Assembly (NCBI RefSeq): GCF_013282155.1
Contig: NZ_BLWI01000008.1
Span: forward strand, 620,001-684,000
Reading direction: 5' to 3'
DNA: 64,000 nucleotides
Source: Sulfitobacter sp. HGT1
GTDB lineage: Bacteria > Pseudomonadota > Alphaproteobacteria > Rhodobacterales > Rhodobacteraceae
Shown here piece after piece: positions 16,938 to 26,784 of this stretch. A program made the position numbers and the translations under genes. Every line of letters starts with the position of its first letter. Position 1 is the stretch's first letter. Under the pieces are notes generated by a model, which saw only the letters and a program-made list of their open reading frames with translations, was not told the DNA's origin and did not search any database.

Positions 16938-17423
16938 ATGCCACGTGTCGCCCAAGGCCCCCAAGACCTGCTGCCCCAAGCCGAAGCGCTAAAGCTTTCA
17001 GGCCTTGAATTCATGCAGAAAATTCTCGACGGCACCAACCCCGGCCCGCCCATCGGTCAAACCATGGGCTACGTGCTTCACGACGTCTCCGAAGGGCGCG
17101 CCGTCTTTCGCGGTGCTCCTGAATTCAACGTGACCAACCCCTTGGGCACAGTCCACGGCGGCTGGTACGGCACGCTGCTCGATTCCGCGATGGCCTGCGC
17201 TGTGCAAACAAAGGTTCCGCGCGGCTCGATCTACACAACGCTGGAATATAAAATCAACATCCTGCGCGGCATTCCCCTGGGCACCCAGATCGAATGCATC
17301 GGCACCACCGACCACGTTGGCCGATCCACAGGTGTCGCCCATGGCGAAATACGCGGTGTCGAAGACGGCCGCCTTTACGCCACAGGCTCCACCACCTGCA
17401 TCGTTATGCAGATCGTGAAATAA
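16938..17423 (+). CDS. PaaI-type hotdog thioesterase
   Basis: A 161-residue hotdog-fold protein. The motif NPLGTVHGGWYGTLLDSAM (71-89) is the PaaI-type active-site region, with the nucleophile-activating Asp in LLDSA. It likely hydrolyses acyl- or aryl-CoA thioesters in the cytoplasm; the substrate is not indicated. The ATG directly follows the T run of the metF terminator. Expression therefore needs terminator readthrough or a promoter within metF. It is convergent with the CoxL-like gene. Confidence 0.85.
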   Translation: MPRVAQGPQDLLPQAEALKLSGLEFMQKILDGTNPGPPIGQTMGYVLHDVSEGRAVFRGAPEFNVTNPLGTVHGGWYGTLLDSAMACAVQTKVPRGSIYTTLEYKINILRGIPLGTQIECIGTTDHVGRSTGVAHGEIRGVEDGRLYATGSTTCIVMQIVK

Positions 17424-17431
17424 CCCGCAGC

Positions 17432-17458
17432 TTCTCTGGCTCGAAAATATCCCGGGGG
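17432..17458. repeat. Intergenic repeat motif, copy 1
   Basis: The segment TTCTCTGGCTCG followed by AAAATATCCCGGGGG recurs with few changes at 58508-58534. In both places it precedes a G/C-rich inverted stretch (here GGCCCGTCAGGGCC and GGGGGCAGCGCCCCC). It lies between convergent genes and may act in transcription termination. Confidence 0.55.
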
Positions 17459-17517
17459 TGGCCCGTCAGGGCCGGGGGCAGCGCCCCCTCCCCGCCTACA
17501 CTCGGACAGACCAACAG

Positions 17518-19815
17518 CTATTCAGCAGCAATCGCCTGATTGTTCAGCAATTCCCAGACCTTATGCGGTGTGAATGGCATATCGGCCTGACGCACCCCCT
17601 GATCCCACAGCGCGTCCTGTACCGCATTCGAAATCGCGGCCAGGGCACCAACAGTGCCGGCCTCGCCACAGCCCTTCATCCCCATCAGGTTCGCGGTCGA
17701 GGGCACCGGCTCCGAATTGAACGTGATAAACGGCACATCCGCCGCACGCGGGATCGCGTAATCCATAAAGGATGCCGTCAAAAGCTGGCCATCCTCGTCA
17801 TAGACCACATGCTCCTGAATCGCCTGTCCGATGCCCTGCACAACCCCGCCATGCACCTGGCCCTCGGCCAGCATCGGGTTGATCAGATTGCCGAAATCAT
17901 CCACCACCGTATAGCGGTCCACCACGACAACGCCGGTTTCAGGGTCGATCACCACCTCGGATACATGCGCGCCATTGGGATAGCTGCGCCCTGGCAAGGT
18001 CGCGCGTTCGTGATGGACCAGCAGATCGTTGCGGCCCTTTTCACGGGCCATATCAGCGACCTCCAGCATGGTGGGGGTCATGTTCGACCCTTCGGCGCGG
18101 AACCGTTCATCGTCAAAGCTGATCTCGGAGGCAGGCACCCCCATTTCATCGGCCAGAAACGCGGTAAAGGCTTCGGTCATCTTGGCCACCGTGGCCAGTG
18201 TCGCCGTGCTCTGCGTTGTCACAGACCGTGATCCGCCTGTCCCGCCACCTTGGGCGATCAGGTCGCTGTCTCCCTGGATCACGTGGATCAGATCAGCCGG
18301 AATGCCCGTCATGTCGGACAGGAACTGCGCATAGACCGTCTCGTGGCCCTGCCCGTTCGATTGTGTGCCGACATAGATAAACACGGTGCCGTCTTCGTTG
18401 AACGCGACCTTGGCCCCCTCGGACGGATCGCCCAGAATGCTCTCGATGTAATAACACAGCCCCTGCCCCCGCAGCAGCCCCTTGGCCGCATCCGCAGCCT
18501 TGCGCGCGGCAAAACCGTTGTTGTCGGCCTCAAGCGCAGCGCGGGTCAGCAGGCGGTCGAACTCACCGACGTCATACAATTCGCCCGTGGCAGAGGTATA
18601 GGGAAACTGTTCGGGTTTGATAAAGTTGATCCGGCGCAGCTCCCACGGGTCCACACCCAATTCACGCGCCGCACGGTCCATCAGGCGTTCCAGCACATAG
18701 ATCGCTTCGGGACGGCCCGCACCGCGATAGGCGTCAACCTGCACCGTGTTGGTATAATAGCCCTCGACCTGCAACCACGTGGTCTGCACGTCATAAACCC
18801 CCATCAAGACCTTGCTGAACAGGGTTGCCTGAATGGGCTGGCCGAACTGGCTGTTATAGGCCCCGAGGTTGCATTTGGTGCGCACCCGATAGGCGGTGAT
18901 CTTGTTGTTCTCGTCAAAGGCAAATTCGGCCAGCGAGGTCAGATCGCGCCCGCCATTATCGCTCAGCATGGCTTCGGTGCGATCGGACATCCAGCGCACC
19001 GGACGCCCCAGGGCCCGCGACGCCTGCGCGACCGCGAAATATTCGGGATATGCCGCTGCCTTCATCCCGAAACCGCCGCCGGTATCGGGGTTGGTAACCT
19101 TCACATGGTCGTCATCCAGACCAAACGCACGTTTCAGGTGCCCCTTGTGCACCCAGACACCTTGGGCGTTGTTGGCCACATGCAGCTTGTCCTTCGTCCA
19201 TTCGGCATAGCAGCCGCGCGGCTCCAGTGAATTGACGATGATCCGGTTGTCACCCACATCAAGGCTGATGGTCTTGGCCGCCGCATCGAACGCTTTTTGC
19301 GTCGCGGCTTCGTCGCCCATGCCCCAGTCAAACGCCAGATTATCCGGTGCCTCGGGGTGCAGCGCCTCTCCGCCCCGTTCCAGCGCCATGTGGGTGGGCA
19401 GGTCTTCGACCTCGAGCAGGATCAGTTCGGCCGCATCGCGGGCCTGTTCCAGCGTATCGGCAATCACGGCCGCCACCGGTTCGCCCACATAACGCACGCG
19501 CCCCTTGGCCAACAACGGACGCAACGGCTTGGCCCCGTCTGTTCCGTCACGGTTTTTCAAAATCGCACCGGACATGGAAATATCCATGCCTGCCGCTTCC
19601 AGATCCTCAACAGTCAGCACCGCGTGCACGCCATCGGCTTCGCGCGCGTCAGATACATCAAGAGATGTAATCACCCCATGCCCGACAGGCGAGCGAAAGA
19701 AATAAGCGTGCAGCGAATTTTCAGGCGTGATGTCATCGACATAGCGCCCTTCGCCCGTCAAAAACCGCACATCTTCGACCCGTTTGACCGCCTGGCTTTT
19801 ACCGAACTTATCCAT
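17518..19815 (-). CDS. CoxL-like molybdopterin-binding subunit, xanthine dehydrogenase family (form II)
   Basis: A 765-residue large subunit of the molybdenum hydroxylase family. It has the N-terminal VKRVEDVRFLTGEGRYVDDI, the GGGFGMKAAAYPEYF cofactor loop and AYRGAGRPEAIYVLERLMD. True form I CO dehydrogenases carry AYRCSFR; AYRGAGR marks the form II group, whose substrate is mostly unknown. A form I CO-oxidation role is therefore not supported. The FAD-binding (CoxM) and 2Fe-2S (CoxS) subunits are not adjacent, so this gene is an orphan here. The gene is complete and converges with the thioesterase gene. Confidence 0.9.
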   Translation of the reverse strand: MDKFGKSQAVKRVEDVRFLTGEGRYVDDITPENSLHAYFFRSPVGHGVITSLDVSDAREADGVHAVLTVEDLEAAGMDISMSGAILKNRDGTDGAKPLRPLLAKGRVRYVGEPVAAVIADTLEQARDAAELILLEVEDLPTHMALERGGEALHPEAPDNLAFDWGMGDEAATQKAFDAAAKTISLDVGDNRIIVNSLEPRGCYAEWTKDKLHVANNAQGVWVHKGHLKRAFGLDDDHVKVTNPDTGGGFGMKAAAYPEYFAVAQASRALGRPVRWMSDRTEAMLSDNGGRDLTSLAEFAFDENNKITAYRVRTKCNLGAYNSQFGQPIQATLFSKVLMGVYDVQTTWLQVEGYYTNTVQVDAYRGAGRPEAIYVLERLMDRAARELGVDPWELRRINFIKPEQFPYTSATGELYDVGEFDRLLTRAALEADNNGFAARKAADAAKGLLRGQGLCYYIESILGDPSEGAKVAFNEDGTVFIYVGTQSNGQGHETVYAQFLSDMTGIPADLIHVIQGDSDLIAQGGGTGGSRSVTTQSTATLATVAKMTEAFTAFLADEMGVPASEISFDDERFRAEGSNMTPTMLEVADMAREKGRNDLLVHHERATLPGRSYPNGAHVSEVVIDPETGVVVVDRYTVVDDFGNLINPMLAEGQVHGGVVQGIGQAIQEHVVYDEDGQLLTASFMDYAIPRAADVPFITFNSEPVPSTANLMGMKGCGEAGTVGALAAISNAVQDALWDQGVRQADMPFTPHKVWELLNNQAIAAE

Positions 19816-20001
19816 TTGCGCGCATCCTTTGGAAATTCATCTAGTGTTGCGCCCGACATTAGCCCTGAAACCCGCGATGTCCAGACGACCACAGGCAAAA
19901 CCCCGCGTCCTGTGCGCGCGCCCAAGTTTTCCACGCGCCAGCCTTCCCCTTTGCGCCTTGCTCGGCTAGATCATCCTCAAGTTTAAAGAAGGACGCTGAT
20001 C

Positions 20002-22923
20002 ATGGCACTCGACAAGAATTTTGACGCCGCCCAGGCCGAAACCCGTTTGTACAAAGCATGGGAGGCCGCAGGTGCCTTCAAAGCCGGCGCAAACGCCAGC
20101 CGCGACGAGACCTATTGCGTGATGATCCCGCCCCCCAACGTCAACGGGTCGCTGCACGTCGGTCACGCCTTCAACAACACGCTTCAGGACATTCTGGTGC
20201 GCTGGCACCGTATGCGCGGCTTTGACACCCTCTGGCAGCCCGGACAGGATCACGCAGGCATCGCCTTGCAACTGGCCGTCGAAAACAAGCTGGCCGAAAG
20301 CGGCATCAAACGCACAGACCTGTCGCGCGAAGAATTCCTGAAACACGCTTGGGCCTACAAGGAAAGCACCGCTGACACCATCGTGGGCCAGCTGAAACGT
20401 CTGGGGTCGTCCTGTGACTGGTCGCGCAACGCCTTTACCATGTCCGGTGCCCCCGGCGACACCCGCGTGGGCCACGAGAATTCGCCAAACTTCCATGACG
20501 CCGTCATCAAAGTCTTTGTGCAAATGTACAACGAAGGCAAAATCTATCGCGGCAAACGTCTGGTCAACTGGGACCCGCGCTTTGAAACTGCGATTTCTGA
20601 CCTCGAGGTCGAAAACACCGAAGTGCCCGGCCACATGTGGCACTTCAAATACCCCCTCGCGGGCGGTGCGACCTATGAATACGTCGAAAAAGACGAAGGC
20701 GGCAACGAGACCCTGCGCGAAACCCGCGACTATATCGCCATCGCCACAACCCGCCCCGAAACCATGCTGGGTGACGGTGCCGTGGCTGTGCACCCCTCGG
20801 ACGAACGCTATGCGCCCATCATCGGGAAACTGTGCGAAATTCCGGTTGGCCCCAAAGAACACCGCCGCCTGATCCCGATCATCACCGACGAATACCCCGA
20901 CAAGAATTTCGGCTCGGGTGCGGTCAAGATCACCGGCGCGCATGATTTCAACGACTATCAGGTCGCCAAGCGCAACGGCATCCCCATGTACAACCTCATG
21001 GACACACGCGCCGCCCTGCGCACCGATGGCAAACCCTATGCCGAAGAAGCCGCAACCGCCCAAAAAATCGCGAACGGAGAACTGGAATTCGACGAGGCCA
21101 TGATCGCCGCGATGAACCTTGTTCCCGACGACTATCGTGGCCTCGACCGGTTCGAGGCCCGCGACAAAGTTGTCGCCGAAATCAATGCCGAAGGCCTCGC
21201 GGTCATGCACGACGTGACGCGCACGGTGAAGGACGAAGACGGCAACAAATCCGAAGTCACCGAAACCGTTCCCTACGTCGAAAACAAACCGATCATGCAG
21301 CCCTTCGGCGACCGCTCGAAAGTGGTGATCGAACCGATGCTGACGGATCAGTGGTTCGTCGACACCGACCAGATCGTCGGCCCCGCGCTCGACGCCGTCC
21401 GCAATGGCGACGTCAAGATCATGCCCGAAAGCGGCGAGAAAGTGTACTACAACTGGCTCGACAACATCGAACCCTGGTGCATCTCGCGCCAGCTGTGGTG
21501 GGGTCACCAGATTCCGGTCTGGTTTGACGATGAAGGCAATGAATATTGCGCTGAATCCGAGGCCGACGCACAAGCAATGGCTCCGAACAAGTCGCTGACC
21601 CGCGACCCCGATGTGCTGGACACGTGGTTCTCCTCCGGCCTCTGGCCGATCGGCACGCTTGGCTGGCCCGAAGACACGCCGGAACTGAAAAAGTACTTCC
21701 CCACCTCCGATCTGATCACGGGTCAGGACATCCTGTTCTTCTGGGTTGCCCGCATGATGATGATGCAGCTTGACGTGGTGAAACAGATCCCCTTCAACAC
21801 CGTCTACCTCCACGGCCTCGTGCGCGATGCCAAGGGCAAGAAAATGTCGAAATCCGTGGGCAACGTGATCGACCCACTTGAAATCATTGATGAATACGGG
21901 GCCGATGCCCTGCGCTTTACCAATGCGGCGATGGCATCCCTGGGCGGCGCGCTCAAACTCGATACCGCGCGCATCGCAGGCTACCGCAACTTCGGCACCA
22001 AAATCTGGAACGCGCACCGCTTTGCGGAAATGAACGGCGTGTTCGAAGACAACGTGCCAGCGGTGAACTACACCAGCCACACCCAGGTCAGCCACACCCT
22101 GAACAAATGGATCATCGGCGAAACCGCCCGCGTGCGCGAGGAAGTCGATGCGGCGCTGGAAAACTACCGCTTCAATGATGCCGCCAACGCGCTTTATGCC
22201 TTTGTCTGGGGCAAGGTCTGCGACTGGTACGTGGAACTTTCCAAACCCCTGCTGCAAGACGATGCACCGGAAGGGGCCGAAACCCGCCAGACCCTGAAAT
22301 GGGTGCTGGACCAATGCCTGACCCTGCTGCACCCGATCATGCCCTTCGTCACCGAAGAGCTGTGGCAAAATACCGATGCGCGCGGCAAAATGCTGATCCA
22401 CGGCGATTGGCCAACCTATACCGTGGCCGACATGCTGGACGCAGATGCCGACCGCGAATTGAACTGGGTGATCGGACTGATTGAATCGATCCGCTCGGCG
22501 CGGGCGCAAATGCACGTGCCTGCAGGCCTCAAAGTGCCCATGCTCTGCACCGCGATGGACGCCGCTGCCAAAGCGGCATGGGATGGTAACGAGGCCATGA
22601 TCAAACGCCTCGCCCGCGTTGAAAGCCTTGAAAGCACAGATGACTTCCCAAAAGGCACCGTCTCCATCGGGACCCCCGGCGCGACCTTTGGCCTGCCCCT
22701 GGCCGGGCTGATCGACATCGACGCGGAAAAAGCCCGCCTGCAAAAATCACTGGACAAACTGGGCAAGGAAATCGGCGGCCTCAAGGGACGTCTGAACAAC
22801 CCCAAATTCGCCGCCTCGGCCCCTGCCGATGTCGTCGCCGAAGCCCAAGGAAATCTGGATGCGCGCCAGGAAGAAGCAGACCAGCTTCAGGCCGCTTTGG
22901 ATCGTCTGGCCGAATTGGGATAG
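20002..22923 (+). CDS. valS: Valyl-tRNA synthetase
   Basis: A 973-residue class I synthetase charging tRNA-Val. The HIGH motif is HVGH (52-55), preceded by PPPNVNGSL. The KMSKS motif lies at 614-618. The editing (CP1) domain is present between them, and the C-terminal coiled coil ([23 protein letters not shown]) binds tRNA. GAAGGA precedes ATG 20002. The gene is followed by a large inverted repeat that probably ends its transcript. Confidence 0.97.
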   Translation: MALDKNFDAAQAETRLYKAWEAAGAFKAGANASRDETYCVMIPPPNVNGSLHVGHAFNNTLQDILVRWHRMRGFDTLWQPGQDHAGIALQLAVENKLAESGIKRTDLSREEFLKHAWAYKESTADTIVGQLKRLGSSCDWSRNAFTMSGAPGDTRVGHENSPNFHDAVIKVFVQMYNEGKIYRGKRLVNWDPRFETAISDLEVENTEVPGHMWHFKYPLAGGATYEYVEKDEGGNETLRETRDYIAIATTRPETMLGDGAVAVHPSDERYAPIIGKLCEIPVGPKEHRRLIPIITDEYPDKNFGSGAVKITGAHDFNDYQVAKRNGIPMYNLMDTRAALRTDGKPYAEEAATAQKIANGELEFDEAMIAAMNLVPDDYRGLDRFEARDKVVAEINAEGLAVMHDVTRTVKDEDGNKSEVTETVPYVENKPIMQPFGDRSKVVIEPMLTDQWFVDTDQIVGPALDAVRNGDVKIMPESGEKVYYNWLDNIEPWCISRQLWWGHQIPVWFDDEGNEYCAESEADAQAMAPNKSLTRDPDVLDTWFSSGLWPIGTLGWPEDTPELKKYFPTSDLITGQDILFFWVARMMMMQLDVVKQIPFNTVYLHGLVRDAKGKKMSKSVGNVIDPLEIIDEYGADALRFTNAAMASLGGALKLDTARIAGYRNFGTKIWNAHRFAEMNGVFEDNVPAVNYTSHTQVSHTLNKWIIGETARVREEVDAALENYRFNDAANALYAFVWGKVCDWYVELSKPLLQDDAPEGAETRQTLKWVLDQCLTLLHPIMPFVTEELWQNTDARGKMLIHGDWPTYTVADMLDADADRELNWVIGLIESIRSARAQMHVPAGLKVPMLCTAMDAAAKAAWDGNEAMIKRLARVESLESTDDFPKGTVSIGTPGATFGLPLAGLIDIDAEKARLQKSLDKLGKEIGGLKGRLNNPKFAASAPADVVAEAQGNLDARQEEADQLQAALDRLAELG

Positions 22924-22936
22924 GAACCGGTCTTAA

Positions 22937-23033
22937 TTCCAAATGGACTTAAATCCTCGCCGAAGGCATTTTTCTCTTCTGGAGCCCCAAAAGAGATTTT
23001 TTGCCTTCGGCGAGGATTTTTTACCATTTGGAA
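22937..23033. repeat. 97-bp inverted-repeat element after valS
   Basis: Two 32-bp arms, 22937-22968 and 23002-23033, are inverted copies with 28 of 32 positions matching. Each carries TTCCAAATGG at one end and TCCTCGCCGAAGGCA at the other. The inner 33 bp hold a second hairpin (TCTCTT/AAGAGA) and T runs. The whole can fold into a long cruciform or RNA stem. A single arm copy occurs at 11100-11131, and a lone CCATTTGGAA lies at 23086-23095. It probably serves as the valS terminator and looks like a small mobile palindrome. Confidence 0.75.
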
Positions 23034-23150
23034 ACCAAGATCAGTGATCTTTGATCTGCGGTCCTAGCTGGGAAGCGAAGATCGTCCATTTGGAAGGCCC
23101 CGTCTGTTCGTTCAGGCGGGGCTGCCCGTTTTTTGGTCTTTGAATGTTTT

Positions 23151-23942
23151 CTAGTCTTTGAAAACCGCGGGGCGTTTGCCGAATTCGGCGGCGATGACTT
23201 CCAATTGGTGTGGACGGCCCAGCAGATCTGCCTGTTCGCGGGATTCCTCCAGCAGGACCTCGTCGGCACCGTTTGTTTCGGCAAAAGCCGTCAGGCGTTT
23301 TGCCGCTTTGATGGCGCTCGGGCTTTTGCCGGCGATGGTCGCGGCCAGTTCCATTGCGGCGGCCAGCGGGTCATCGGCAAGCTGGGTGACCAGCCCCCAG
23401 CGTTCGGCTTGTGCGGCGTCAATCGGCTGTGCGGTATAGCTCATCAGCCGCAAGACATCGCCGCGCACCAGTTTGGGCAGCAGCACCATGCCGCCCATGT
23501 CGGGCACGATGCCCCATTTCATTTCCATCACTGCCATTTCGGCATCGGGGCCCGCGATGCGGATATCGGCCCCGAGGGCCAATTGCAGCCCTGCGCCGTA
23601 GACCTTGCCATGCAGCGCAGCAATCACCGGAATACCCACGCGGGTCCAGATCATCGGGACTTCTTGCCATTGGTTGGTGGTCCCGTTGCCATGGGTGCGC
23701 GGCATCATCTTTTCGGACGGATCGCCCCCGGCCAGGCCGCCCATCGCGCTGATGTCGATGCCGGCGCAAAATGCCTTGCCCTCGCCCGACAGCACAACAA
23801 CCCGTGCATCAGACGCGGCGACTTCGGTTCCTGCCGCGATGATGGCGTCGATCATATCCTGATCCACGGCATTCATCTTGTCGGCGCGGGTCAGGCGCAC
23901 ATGGGCAATGTGGTTTACATAAGTGACTGTTACGCGGGCCAT
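23151..23942 (-). CDS. Crotonase / enoyl-CoA hydratase family protein
   Basis: A 263-residue crotonase-fold protein; ATG 23942 follows CCTCCGGAGGAACCT, an excellent ribosome site. The oxyanion-hole motifs are GKAFCAGIDISAMGG and GKVYGAGLQLALGADIRIA. The position of the first catalytic Glu of classical hydratases reads KWGIVPDMGG, which has no Glu in the usual place, so a pure hydratase activity is not certain; isomerase or hydrolase is possible. The small Tat-like gene lies 61 bp upstream on the same strand. Confidence 0.85.
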   Translation of the reverse strand: MARVTVTYVNHIAHVRLTRADKMNAVDQDMIDAIIAAGTEVAASDARVVVLSGEGKAFCAGIDISAMGGLAGGDPSEKMMPRTHGNGTTNQWQEVPMIWTRVGIPVIAALHGKVYGAGLQLALGADIRIAGPDAEMAVMEMKWGIVPDMGGMVLLPKLVRGDVLRLMSYTAQPIDAAQAERWGLVTQLADDPLAAAMELAATIAGKSPSAIKAAKRLTAFAETNGADEVLLEESREQADLLGRPHQLEVIAAEFGKRPAVFKD

Positions 23943-24003
23943 AGGTTCCTCCGGAGGTTTTTCAGCATCTGGCCCTATATCAGCCGGCGTGCAAAGCAAA
24001 ACG

Positions 24004-24171
24004 CTACGGCACCCAGCGTTCGACCGCGCGCATCATGCCAAGCGATTTATCGTAGACCAATGTGAGGATACGCCGTCCGCCCAGCTTGGCCCCGGCAAGG
24101 GGGACCGTCCGGATGGCACCGGCGGCCAGCGCTGTCACGACAAAACCGCGACGGGTGAGTTTGGCCATCAT
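24004..24171 (-). CDS. Small protein with twin-arginine-like N-terminus
   Basis: This 55-residue frame has a start with GGAG about 9 bases upstream and an ATGATG start pair. The N-terminus reads MMAKLTRRGFVVTALAAGA, which matches the R-R-x-F plus hydrophobic pattern of Tat signals. The remaining ~35 residues (ending MMRAVERWVP) are basic and amphipathic. Codon use is like that of the neighbours. It may be a membrane-anchored or exported peptide, possibly transcribed with the crotonase gene downstream. No function is recognised. Confidence 0.6.
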   Translation of the reverse strand: MMAKLTRRGFVVTALAAGAIRTVPLAGAKLGGRRILTLVYDKSLGMMRAVERWVP

Positions 24172-24265
24172 CTAGCCCTCCAATTCCGAATGGTGAGAAG
24201 CTAAGCGTCTCGCGCCGGTTTTTCAATGCTTGCCCAAGCGGCCAGGGATGCAGTAATCGGGTGGC

Positions 24266-25369
24266 ATGACACATGTTCGCCTTACCCCGCTTGCCCAATC
24301 CCTGCCCTCGACCGTGCCGTTTGTGGGCCCTGAAACGCAGGAGCGTGCCCGTGGCAGTGCCTTTGTCGCGCGGCTGGGTGCCAATGAAAACGTATTCGGC
24401 CCCTCGCCCCGCGCGGTCGAGGCAATGGCCGCGGCCCAGCAATGGATGTACGGTGACCCCGAAAGCTTTGATTTGCGCCAGGCGCTGGCGGCCCATCACG
24501 CGGTGACACCCGACCATATTATCGTGGGCGAAGGCATTGACGGTTTGCTGGGCTATCTGGTGCGGTTGATGGTGGCGCAGGGCGATGCTGTGGTCACCTC
24601 GGATGGGGCATACCCGACGTTCAACTATCATGTGGCCGGATTTGGCGGCGTGCTGCACAAGGTGCCGTATCGCGGCGACCTTGAGGACCCTGCCGCGCTG
24701 TTTGCCAAAGCAGCCGAGGTCGATGCAAAGCTGGTCTATCTGGCAAACCCCGACAATCCAATGGGCAGTTGGCATTCCGGCAGCGATCTGGTCGAGGCGA
24801 TGGACGCGCTGCCCGATGGCTGTCTGCTGGTGCTGGACGAAGCCTATGTGGACTGCGCGCCGGAGGGGACTGCGCCGGTGTTGGAGGCAGATGACCCGCG
24901 ACTGATCCGGATGCGCACATTTTCCAAGGCATACGGGCTGGCGGGTGCAAGGGTCGGCTATGCGATTGCGGCCCCTGATCTGATCACCGCCTTTGGCAAA
25001 GTGCGCAATCACTTTGGCATGAACCGCGCGGCCCAGGCTGGCGCGCTGGCAGCCCTGGAAGATGGCGGTTGGCTGGAGCATGTGAAAGCGCAGATTGCCA
25101 CATCGCGCGCCCGGATTGCCGAGATCGCGCGTGACAACGGCCTGGTGCCGCTGCCCTCTGCCGCGAATTTTGTGGCGATTGACTGCGGGCGCGACGGGGT
25201 CTTTGCCAAGGCTGTTCTTGACGGGTTGGTTGCGCGGGGCATCTTTGTGCGCATGCCCTTTGCCGCCCCGCAAAACCGCTGCATCCGCGTCAGCTGTGGC
25301 ACACCTGAAAATCTGGATGCCTTTGCCGCTGCCCTGCCCCTTGCCTTGGCGGACGCGGGCAAGGCCTGA
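24266..25369 (+). CDS. HisC-like PLP aminotransferase (class I/II)
   Basis: A 367-residue aminotransferase of the histidinol-phosphate/aromatic aminotransferase group. RLGANENVFGPSP is the N-terminal substrate-binding signature; LANPDNPMGS, VLDEAYVDC and FSKAYGLAGARVGY follow, the last with the PLP-binding Lys. The C-terminal RVSCGTPEN holds the carboxylate-binding Arg. It could be HisC, but it is not in a his operon. An amino-acid aminotransferase role is also possible. It is transcribed away from the small Tat-like gene with a 94-bp spacer. Confidence 0.85.
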   Translation: MTHVRLTPLAQSLPSTVPFVGPETQERARGSAFVARLGANENVFGPSPRAVEAMAAAQQWMYGDPESFDLRQALAAHHAVTPDHIIVGEGIDGLLGYLVRLMVAQGDAVVTSDGAYPTFNYHVAGFGGVLHKVPYRGDLEDPAALFAKAAEVDAKLVYLANPDNPMGSWHSGSDLVEAMDALPDGCLLVLDEAYVDCAPEGTAPVLEADDPRLIRMRTFSKAYGLAGARVGYAIAAPDLITAFGKVRNHFGMNRAAQAGALAALEDGGWLEHVKAQIATSRARIAEIARDNGLVPLPSAANFVAIDCGRDGVFAKAVLDGLVARGIFVRMPFAAPQNRCIRVSCGTPENLDAFAAALPLALADAGKA

Positions 25370-25412
25370 GCAGCCTGCACCCGCAGACCTGCCGGATCGC
25401 GCGGCGGCGGGG

Positions 25413-26621
25413 TTATGCCCCGCCGATCACCCTGGCCGCTGCATCCAGCGCGCCTGAGCCCCGCTTGATGCCAAGCGATGCCATTCCGGCCTCCATCCCG
25501 CCGAGCAGGCCCATGATCATCTGGCCATTCACATGGCCCATGTGGCCCAGCCGGAAGAACCCGTGGCTTTCCGCACTGCCCGGCGCGGCCATGCCAAGGC
25601 CGATGCCCAAGGTCAGACCGATGTTTGCCTGCACCCATTCACGCAATTGCGTGGCTTGGGGGGCCTCAAGACGCAGGGCCGTTACCGCATGGCTGCGCAG
25701 GGCCGGATCGCTGATATTCAAGGCAAGCGTGCCGTCGGTGCCCCATGCCTCGCAGGCGGCCCAGACGGCGCGCGCCAGAACGGTGTGACGGTCCCAGACC
25801 CCTTCGATCGTTTCGGCATGGATCATATCAAGTGCGGCCCGCAAGCCGTAAATGTGGTGCGTGGGGGCGGTGCCGCAGTGGTATTGATAGAACTCTTGCG
25901 GGTTGGCGCGCGGGGCCCAATCCCAGAACATGCTGACGCGTGGCATCTTGGCGCGCACCTGTGCGGCGCGGTCATTGAAAAACACAAAGCTGACGCCGGG
26001 GGGCACCATCAGCCCCTTTTGGCAGCCCGTCACCATGATATCGACACCCCATGCGTCCATTTCAAAACGGTCGCAGGCAAAGGAGGCGATGCAATCGGCC
26101 ATCAAAAGCGCCGGGTGTCCGGCGGCGTCCAGGGCAGCGCGCACCCCGGCCACATCGTTCAGAACAGAGGTCGAGGTATCGACATGCACGGCCAGCACGG
26201 CCTTGATCTCGTGAGCAGTATCGGCTTTCAGGCGTTCCGCGATGCGGGCCAGATCCATCGGGGATTGCTTGCCGAAATCCATCACCTCGACATCTGCACC
26301 CAAAGCGGTGGCCATTTCCCCCCAGCCAAGGCCAAAGCGGCCCGTCGCAGGCACCAGCACCTTGTCACCGGGACTTATCACATTGGCCAGCGATGCCTCC
26401 CAAGCTGCGTGGCCATTGCCGATATACATGGCAACGTTGTGTTTCGTCTTCGCAATCGCGCGCAAATCCTGCATCAGGGGCGGCATCATATCCACCAATT
26501 CACCCGCATAGATGTTCGGCGCGGGCCGGTGCATCGCGTTCAACACGGCCTCTGGCATGATCGAGGGGCCGGGAATGGCAAGATAGCCGCGCCCATGCGA
26601 CAGATTGGGGTGGGATGACAT
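25413..26621 (-). CDS. Class V aminotransferase, serine-glyoxylate / pyridoxamine-pyruvate type
   Basis: A 402-residue PLP enzyme of the small dicarboxylate-like class V group. ATG 26621 (MSSHPNLSHGRGYLAIPGPS) is chosen because family members begin near this motif. The PLP-lysine motif is TGCQKGLMVPPG, and MADCIASFACD holds the PLP-ring Asp. The best recalled relatives are alanine/serine-glyoxylate aminotransferases and the pyridoxamine-pyruvate aminotransferase of Mesorhizobium. Context does not decide between them. It converges with the HisC-like gene. Confidence 0.82.
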   Translation of the reverse strand: MSSHPNLSHGRGYLAIPGPSIMPEAVLNAMHRPAPNIYAGELVDMMPPLMQDLRAIAKTKHNVAMYIGNGHAAWEASLANVISPGDKVLVPATGRFGLGWGEMATALGADVEVMDFGKQSPMDLARIAERLKADTAHEIKAVLAVHVDTSTSVLNDVAGVRAALDAAGHPALLMADCIASFACDRFEMDAWGVDIMVTGCQKGLMVPPGVSFVFFNDRAAQVRAKMPRVSMFWDWAPRANPQEFYQYHCGTAPTHHIYGLRAALDMIHAETIEGVWDRHTVLARAVWAACEAWGTDGTLALNISDPALRSHAVTALRLEAPQATQLREWVQANIGLTLGIGLGMAAPGSAESHGFFRLGHMGHVNGQMIMGLLGGMEAGMASLGIKRGSGALDAAARVIGGA

Positions 26622-26784
26622 CAGGAATGCGCCTTTCAGGGACTGTGTTAACTGGCAACTTATCCCTGTGCGCCGCGAGGTCAATCGGACAATCCGATCC
26701 CCAATTCAGGCCCGCACGCTTGCCCTGCGCCGCCGGGCTGCGTAAACCATACAGGACCTAGCCCAAAGGACCGTGGCCGCTTTT

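Noticed and set aside
17518-19815. Aerobic CO dehydrogenase (form I)
   Set aside because: The motif is AYRGAGR, not AYRCSFR, and partner subunits are absent.
19966-22743. 925-residue open frame opposite valS
   Set aside because: It mirrors the valS codons in GC-rich DNA, has no recognisable domain, and valS is certain.
24047-25273. 408-residue open frame opposite the HisC-like aminotransferase
   Set aside because: Antisense shadow that also overlaps the small Tat-like gene in another frame; no domain.
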